Source: Chitinophaga silvisoli (GTDB lineage: Bacteria; Bacteroidota; Bacteroidia; Chitinophagales; Chitinophagaceae). Taken from it: DNA of 64,000 bases. Shown piece after piece: positions 59,385-64,000 of this stretch. Every line of letters begins with the position of its first letter. Position 1 is the first letter of the stretch. Made by a program: the position numbers and the translations under genes. The DNA is taken from NCBI RefSeq assembly GCF_003412465.1, contig NZ_QTJV01000013.1, positions 186,001 through 250,000 on the forward strand, given 5' to 3'. The notes under the pieces were generated by a model. It did no database searches and had not been told where the DNA came from. It was given only the letters and a program-made list of their open reading frames with translations.

Positions 59385-59951
59385 TTATAAGGACATCACC
59401 CATTCTGCCATTTCTTTCTGTTTCAGCACCCTATCTACCTGCATCACCGTCATTGCATGCCTGGGCATAAACGCTACCTCTGCCTCCCCGGGGTCCTGTA
59501 CGGCTGTAACCCCTCCCATTGCCTGCACCATCTGCAATCCATCCGCACCATCCGTATTTGCCCCTGACAATAGCAAACAAGCCAGCCTTTCTTTAAACAC
59601 CTCTGCGGCAGCACTGAATGTGACATCAATACTGGGCCGGCTATAATGTACCTTTTCAGAATAATCAAGGGTCAGCGTACCATCGGGCTCTATCAGCAAA
59701 TGATAATCCGCCGGTGCCACATACACCATCCCGGGTCTTAGCAGATCCTTTTCTTCTGCTTCCTTCACGGGCAGTACGCTCCTTGTTGCCAGCAGGTCTG
59801 ACAACAAGGTCTCATTATCACTCTTCCTGTGCAGTACAATAATAATTGCCAGCCGGCAAGCCGGGTCGAGTGAGGGTAATAATTGTAATAATACATCCAG
59901 ACTACCTGCGGAACCTCCAATCACTAATGTCCGGGGAAGCGAAACTGTCAT
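59385..59951 (-). CDS. cheB: CheB-type methylesterase, catalytic domain only
   Basis: A 188-residue protein comprising only the CheB methylesterase domain, without the receiver domain of chemotaxis CheB. The Ser-His-Asp triad is visible: IGGSAGSLDVLL (Ser), IIIVLHRKSDN (His) and GANTDGADGLQ (Asp), and the C-terminal AEVAFMPRHAMTV is family-typical. It removes methyl groups from glutamates of receptors or, in Bacteroidota, acts in CheB/CheR-kinase modules not tied to flagella. Its start overlaps the CheR stop by 4 nt, so the two enzymes are made from one transcript. Confidence 0.9.
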   Translation of the reverse strand: MTVSLPRTLVIGGSAGSLDVLLQLLPSLDPACRLAIIIVLHRKSDNETLLSDLLATRSVLPVKEAEEKDLLRPGMVYVAPADYHLLIEPDGTLTLDYSEKVHYSRPSIDVTFSAAAEVFKERLACLLLSGANTDGADGLQMVQAMGGVTAVQDPGEAEVAFMPRHAMTVMQVDRVLKQKEMAEWVMSL

Positions 59952-60781
59952 GTAGCTATTTTTCTCCAGATTTTTTCTTTCTGTGCCAATGGTTTAAACA
60001 GTGGTGCAACCGTTGTAAACCGCAATGTCTCCTTTGCACCCAGGGCCAGGAAGCCCAGTTGCTCAAGGCTTTCGCTGAACAGGTGCAGTACCTTGTCCTG
60101 CAAATCTTTGTTAAAATAAATCAACACATTGCGGCAGATGATCAGTTGAAATTCATTAAAGGAACGATCTGTTACCAGGTTGTGTGCTGCAAAGATGATC
60201 TTCTCACTCAGGCTCTCTGAAAATTTTGCGTATTCATAATTAGCGGCATAATACCGGGAGAAATCATGCTGCCCGCCTGACTGTAAATAATTCTGTGAAT
60301 ACTGCTGCATATAAGCTAATGGAAAGATTCCCTTCCGGGCTTTCTCCAATACACTTTCATTGATATCGGTGGCATAGATCACTGACTTGTGCAGGAGGTT
60401 CATTTCCTGGAGCAGGATGGCCATGGAATACACCTCTTCACCGGTAGAACAGCCGGCATGCCAGATCCTGATAAAAGGATACGTAGCCAGTACCGGCAAT
60501 ACCTGCTTGCGCAATGCCTGGAAAAATGCCGGGTCACGAAACATCTCCGTTACATTGACGGTGATCTGCTCCATCAGGTAGGTCAGGTAAGTACTGTCCC
60601 TGATAACCCGATAACGAAATTCGGCAAAGCTGGGGAACCTGTCATTTATATATACCCGTTGCAAGCGCCGTTTTACAGAGGCGAAGGAATAATCTGTAAA
60701 GTCGTACCCATATTGTTCCAACAAATCGTTCAACAATATATTTACTTCCTCATCCTTCAAATGGTGTACGTGCTCCTTCAT
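59948..60781 (-). CDS. cheR: CheR-type protein methyltransferase
   Basis: A 277-residue CheR. The N-terminal helical domain (EVNILLNDLLEQYGYDFTDYSFASVKRRLQR) and the SAM-binding core are both present: IRIWHAGCSTGEEVYSMAILLQE (GxxTGEExYS motif, ~residues 100-120), YATDINESVLEKARKGIFP, and LIICRNVLIYFNKDLQDKVL. It methylates glutamates of receptors using S-adenosylmethionine. The first gene of the minus-strand cheR-cheB pair, it starts 178 nt before a small palindrome region (GTGTCT-GCC-AGACAC at 60844-60858) upstream. It is probably linked to the convergent hybrid kinase. Confidence 0.92.
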   Translation of the reverse strand: MKEHVHHLKDEEVNILLNDLLEQYGYDFTDYSFASVKRRLQRVYINDRFPSFAEFRYRVIRDSTYLTYLMEQITVNVTEMFRDPAFFQALRKQVLPVLATYPFIRIWHAGCSTGEEVYSMAILLQEMNLLHKSVIYATDINESVLEKARKGIFPLAYMQQYSQNYLQSGGQHDFSRYYAANYEYAKFSESLSEKIIFAAHNLVTDRSFNEFQLIICRNVLIYFNKDLQDKVLHLFSESLEQLGFLALGAKETLRFTTVAPLFKPLAQKEKIWRKIAT

Positions 60782-60843
60782 TATCGATTCATTATTCTTT
60801 TATTCCCGGGCGTAAGTTCGTAAAGTTTTCCGGCATTTGTGTA

Positions 60844-60858
60844 GTGTCTGCCAGACAC
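60844..60858. promoter_or_regulatory. Palindrome upstream of cheR
   Basis: GTGTCTGCCAGACAC is a perfect 6-bp inverted repeat with a 3-nt spacer, 63 nt upstream of the cheR ATG (60781) and 158 nt before the divergent gene at 61016. It could be a regulator site for either; no direct evidence. Confidence 0.25.
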
Positions 60859-61015
60859 CTGTTCACAATATGAGAAAGTTCTTCACCATATTCCGCCACA
60901 ATCTATAACATATTTATGTCAATACATATATAAAAAATATACCAAAATCCAACTTTCGGTGGATACCGTAAGTATTCACGAGAAAGTATTTTTATACAAC
61001 CTAACTATTGCCAAC

Positions 61016-61822
61016 ATGAGTTTATCCTTACACAGGGGAGCGCTGGGCGCTACCGTACTGTCAGCAGCATTCGCATTGAGCGCTTTTAAGCCTGCATATT
61101 CAGACAACAATGGAGGCCTTCTCCATGCTATTTCATCGCCGACAGATAAAACAGTTATCAGTTACAATGCAGACAAAAGTATTGCCAAAATGGTCACTAC
61201 CCATGCCATGGGCGATGATCAGTATACGGATGTGCGTATTCCGGTATATCAATACGGCAAACTGGTAAAAACAATGAGTACTGCCGATGAAAAGGAACAG
61301 GCACCTGCGCTCTTTTCTTCTTTCGGCTACGACAAGAAGGGTCGTATTGACAAGATCAGTTATTATGAGGAAAACCAGGTTTCCGGCTACGATTCACTGG
61401 TGTATGACAACAAAGGTCAGCTGGCTGCACGTTATTTCTTCGTGATCCCGGCAGGTAAGCAGACTTTTGAAAATCACTATTGCCAGCTGTATACCTGGGA
61501 TCAGAAAGGCAACATTATCCAGCAGGAAAATATGGGTCGTGGATCTGACAATGCTGCTTTTGCATTGAGTTCAACCGTGGATTTTAAGTATGATGACAAG
61601 ATGAATTCCCAGCGGAGCGTGCCAGGGTTTGGTTATATCACGGATCTGAATGCGGTGAACCTGTCTGCGAACAACATCATATCTGAGGTGATTACCCCTG
61701 CAAACGGGGCGAATGCGATTGCGAAGACTTATGTTTATCATTACAACAGCAGGCAATATCCTGAGAAGGTGACTGCGAAGAATAACAATGAAGAAGTGGT
61801 TACTGAACTGACCTGGGAATAA
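61016..61822 (+). CDS. Exported protein with YD-like repeats
   Basis: A 268-residue protein that I do not recognise as a named family. The ATG at 61016 begins MSLSLHRGALGATVLSAAFALSAFKPAYSD, a signal-like start; an ATG-equivalent at 60959 adds 19 residues. The body has the repeat style of YD/RHS-like proteins and DUF4595 relatives: FGYDKKGRIDKISYY, YDSLVYDNKGQLAARYFF, YTWDQKGNIIQQEN, VDFKYDDKMNSQRSV, each about 25-30 residues long. Such repeats form an extended beta structure, usually secreted or surface bound. No toxin or protease domain is attached, so it is not an RHS effector. A perfect terminator follows 23 nt after its stop. Confidence 0.65.
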   Translation: MSLSLHRGALGATVLSAAFALSAFKPAYSDNNGGLLHAISSPTDKTVISYNADKSIAKMVTTHAMGDDQYTDVRIPVYQYGKLVKTMSTADEKEQAPALFSSFGYDKKGRIDKISYYEENQVSGYDSLVYDNKGQLAARYFFVIPAGKQTFENHYCQLYTWDQKGNIIQQENMGRGSDNAAFALSSTVDFKYDDKMNSQRSVPGFGYITDLNAVNLSANNIISEVITPANGANAIAKTYVYHYNSRQYPEKVTAKNNNEEVVTELTWE

Positions 61823-61845
61823 TGTGAATGTTTTCTATTATAATG

Positions 61846-61877
61846 AAAGGGTGTCTCAAATGAATGAGACACCCTTT
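61846..61877 (+). terminator. Intrinsic terminator
   Basis: AAAGGGTGTCTCA (61846-61858) pairs perfectly over 13 bp with TGAGACACCCTTT (61865-61877) around a 6-nt loop. It ends the exported protein gene; the next gene is convergent. Confidence 0.8.
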
Positions 61878-61946
61878 ACTATTCAATCAACCTACTAAAA
61901 AAGTGCTTGTTGGATTTCCCTGCTTTTACAGCAAGGGTAAAAAAAT

Positions 61947-64000
61947 TCACGAACGTTTTCCCTGTTTGGCTCCATCCTCCCGGGTGTTTATTTCTTTTAA
62001 CCAGGCATACAATCTGCCCCCGCTTCCTGCAATCCACACAATATCGCCGGCCTGCAACACTGTCAGCGATGCCGGATTCAATAAGCGCTGTCCCTTTCTC
62101 TCAATTCCCAGCACAATGCCACTGGTCCTTTCCCTGATGCCTGCCTCGCGGATCGTTTTACCTTCCAGCGGGGACTTCTCTCCTACTAAGAATTGTTTGA
62201 GGGCAATCGGATCACCATCATGTACCGGCACTGCCACCGCTGTATTAGTTGGCTCCAGGTAATCGTTGAACTTCTGCAGCTGTTCATCGGTACCGATAGC
62301 AGTCACCACATCTCCCGGAAAGAGGCGGGCGAATTTATCAGGAGCATACATCTTGATCCCGCTCCGGTTAATGAGGGCGATATTGATACCATAGTTCTCC
62401 CGGAGCTGCAGCTCCTCCAGGGTGGAACCGACTACAGGAGAAAGTGGTTTGATCTCTGACACAGCCAAATGTGCATCCCAGGGGGCCAATACCGACTTAT
62501 TGATATTACCCACTTTCGTTTCGCGCGCATTGAAGTTTGAAAAGAAGCGCTCTTCGATGGTGGTATAAAAATCCCCGATTTTATGACGGAACAGGAGGAT
62601 CAGCAAGATCATGATGGCAGTAACGGCCAATGCTACTGAATAAGAGAAGAAGCGGTCGAAGAAGAAGCCCAGCAGGAAAACTGCGATTACAATACGTGCT
62701 AAACGGAGCAGCATGAGTGGACCGCGGTACTTCTTCTGTTCCCAGATACGATTGGATTCCGCACTGCTGATATTCCTGAAACCCAGTGCCCACAGGAAGG
62801 GCATGAGCAGCAGGAAGGTTACTACCGCACTGGCTATACGGCCCCAGTTGTACACGCCAGACATAGGCAACAGGTAGTAAGAGGATAATAATATAATCGC
62901 CAGCAGGACGACCGTATATATAATGATGTTAGTAAAATAACTCCGCAACAATATTTTCCAGTCACTCACCACGGAAATGGTTTGAGCGGCAGCACTGTAG
63001 CGGTTGATTGCCGTCTTCCAGCGATGGGGCATGATGTCTGCCAGTTTCTCGTACACAGGGCCGGAAAGCTTGATCATGTAAGGCGTGGTGAAGGTGGTCA
63101 CTGCCGATACCGCCACAGCTACGGGATAAAGGAATTCACTTGTGACATTGAGGGTAAGTCCCAGTTGGGCAATGATAAAAGAGAATTCCCCGATTTGAGC
63201 AAGGCTCATGCCTGCCTGAACGGAGGTTTTCAGCGGCTGGCCGGAGAGCAGGGCCCCGAGGCCGGTACTGAGTGTTTTACCCAGCAGGGTTACCACGGTA
63301 ATGATGAGTACTGGTACTGCATATTTTACCAGCATGGCAGGGTTGATCAACATGCCTACGGAAATAAAGAAGACGGCTCCGAACAATTCCTTTACAGGTT
63401 TTACAAGGTGTTCGATTTTTTCTGCCTGTGTTGTTTCGGCTAAGATGGACCCCATGATGAAGGCACCCAATGCCGGAGAAAAACCTACCTGTGTAGCCAG
63501 TACGACCATCAGCAGGCAGAGGCCTACGGATGTGACGAGTAGGGTTTCTTCATTCATGAACTTCCTGGTCATGCGGAGCAGGGTCGGGATAAAGAAGATA
63601 CCGGTCACAAACCAGGCAATGAGGAAGAAAACGAGTTTGACAACGGAGATGAGCATAGCTCCCCCTTCGAACTGCCGGCTCACGGCCAGGGTCGATAATA
63701 AGACCAGGAGTACGATGGCTACCAGGTCTTCGACGACGAGGATTCCGAATACGAGGCCGGCGAATTTGAGGCCCTTGACCCCTAATTCTTCGAAGGCCCG
63801 GATAATGATGGTAGTGGAGGATATGGAGATGATGCCTCCCAGGAAGATGCTGTCCATAGGCGACCATCCCATTATCTGCCCCAGGAGGTAACCGAGGGCG
63901 AGCATGAAGATGACTTCTACGATGGCGCTGATGGAGGCGGCTCCTCCTACTTTGATCAGTTTCTTAAAACTGAATTCGAGGCCGAGGCTGAAGAGTAGAA
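61947..64000 (-). CDS. CPA2 cation:proton antiporter, 5' end outside
   Basis: The C-terminal 683 residues of a Kef-type (CPA2) antiporter; the frame is open to the right edge, with FSLGLEFSFKKLIKVGGAAS still being read, so the N-terminus is missing. Membrane helices run through the region with the family block GIISISSTTIIIRAFEELGVKG and FSPALGAFIMGSILAET. A second hydrophobic stretch (VVLLAIILLSSYYLLPM) precedes an RCK-like C-terminal part with two TrkA-C segments (PLSPVVGSTLEELQLRENYGI and PLEGKTIREAGIRERTSGIVLGIERKG). It exchanges K+ or Na+ for protons at the inner membrane and may be gated by nucleotides through the TrkA-C domains. The full protein would be about 750 residues. Confidence 0.9.
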   Translation of the reverse strand, partial: LLFSLGLEFSFKKLIKVGGAASISAIVEVIFMLALGYLLGQIMGWSPMDSIFLGGIISISSTTIIIRAFEELGVKGLKFAGLVFGILVVEDLVAIVLLVLLSTLAVSRQFEGGAMLISVVKLVFFLIAWFVTGIFFIPTLLRMTRKFMNEETLLVTSVGLCLLMVVLATQVGFSPALGAFIMGSILAETTQAEKIEHLVKPVKELFGAVFFISVGMLINPAMLVKYAVPVLIITVVTLLGKTLSTGLGALLSGQPLKTSVQAGMSLAQIGEFSFIIAQLGLTLNVTSEFLYPVAVAVSAVTTFTTPYMIKLSGPVYEKLADIMPHRWKTAINRYSAAAQTISVVSDWKILLRSYFTNIIIYTVVLLAIILLSSYYLLPMSGVYNWGRIASAVVTFLLLMPFLWALGFRNISSAESNRIWEQKKYRGPLMLLRLARIVIAVFLLGFFFDRFFSYSVALAVTAIMILLILLFRHKIGDFYTTIEERFFSNFNARETKVGNINKSVLAPWDAHLAVSEIKPLSPVVGSTLEELQLRENYGINIALINRSGIKMYAPDKFARLFPGDVVTAIGTDEQLQKFNDYLEPTNTAVAVPVHDGDPIALKQFLVGEKSPLEGKTIREAGIRERTSGIVLGIERKGQRLLNPASLTVLQAGDIVWIAGSGGRLYAWLKEINTREDGAKQGKRS

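Noticed and set aside
1-64000. tRNA, rRNA, riboswitch or insertion-sequence features
   Set aside because: None was recognised by eye: no cloverleaf-like conserved arms, no transposase motifs, no purine riboswitch ahead of purL. A covariance-model search would be the decisive check.

Overview
The window looks like a chromosomal segment of a Bacteroidota bacterium, most likely a Chitinophagaceae member close to Chitinophaga. The basis is the TonB-dependent receptor plus DUF4249 lipoprotein pair, DUF4846, DUF6089 and DUF6265 proteins, a one-gene PurL, a SUF-only iron-sulfur pathway, promoter elements of the form TAnnTTTG, and the near absence of Shine-Dalgarno sequences. No rRNA, tRNA, CRISPR array, insertion sequence or phage gene was recognised. 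This lineage call is inference from gene families, not from a marker gene.

Layout. 1-8 kb holds housekeeping and small regulatory genes (RNase HI, a methyltransferase, DUF4846, a divergent AraC/SDR pair) and purL. 8-13.8 kb holds a small lipoprotein, a serine hydrolase and a TonB receptor/DUF4249 operon, with two copies of a ~110 bp inverted-repeat element between them. 13.9-24 kb is the accessory core. It is a minus-strand operon encoding a TIR protein, a membrane-anchored ParA/MinD-like ATPase, a 1785-residue protein with two alpha/beta-hydrolase domains and a CHAT protease, and an RDD membrane protein, followed by a decayed second copy of the RDD gene and a NUDIX gene. 24-36 kb holds metabolism and translation genes (two oxidoreductases, an MBL hydrolase, MscS, TrmN6, TsaD, an ABC permease, RF3, a UbiD decarboxylase). 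36-42.5 kb holds small exported proteins, a minisatellite-like repeat, an outer-membrane protein, an AraC regulator, an AI-2E family exporter and two acetyltransferases. 42.5-50.2 kb is a SUF operon (a SufR-like repressor facing a reductase, then an A-type carrier, sufB, sufC, sufD, sufS, sufE and a DUF59 protein). 50-57.6 kb holds secreted proteins and an RND efflux locus in which pump and outer-membrane factor are one continuous reading frame. 57.7-64 kb holds a hybrid histidine kinase, CheB/CheR and a CPA2 antiporter that runs off the right edge.

How the parts work together. The TIR, ATPase, CHAT-hydrolase and RDD genes are packed with a 1-nt overlap, a 51-nt gap and a 3-nt gap, so they are probably made together. 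The set has a nucleotide-consuming domain, a nucleotide-driven switch, a protease joined to lipase-like folds, and two membrane anchors, which reads like a conflict or immune system. I cannot match it to a named defence system. The SUF operon is complete enough to build and deliver Fe-S clusters, and its probable repressor overlaps a palindrome at the shared promoter. The RND adaptor plus pump-channel fusion would make a full tripartite exporter from two genes.

Most interesting observations: the TIR/ATPase/CHAT operon and its decayed RDD paralogue with two compensating homopolymer shifts; the RND-outer-membrane-factor fusion with a buried lipoprotein signal; the three-copy structured intergenic repeat; a group of genes whose -7 promoter element sits only 4-5 nt before the start codon, which predicts leaderless mRNAs; and a 26-bp motif shared by the promoters of the TIR operon and of the leftmost gene.
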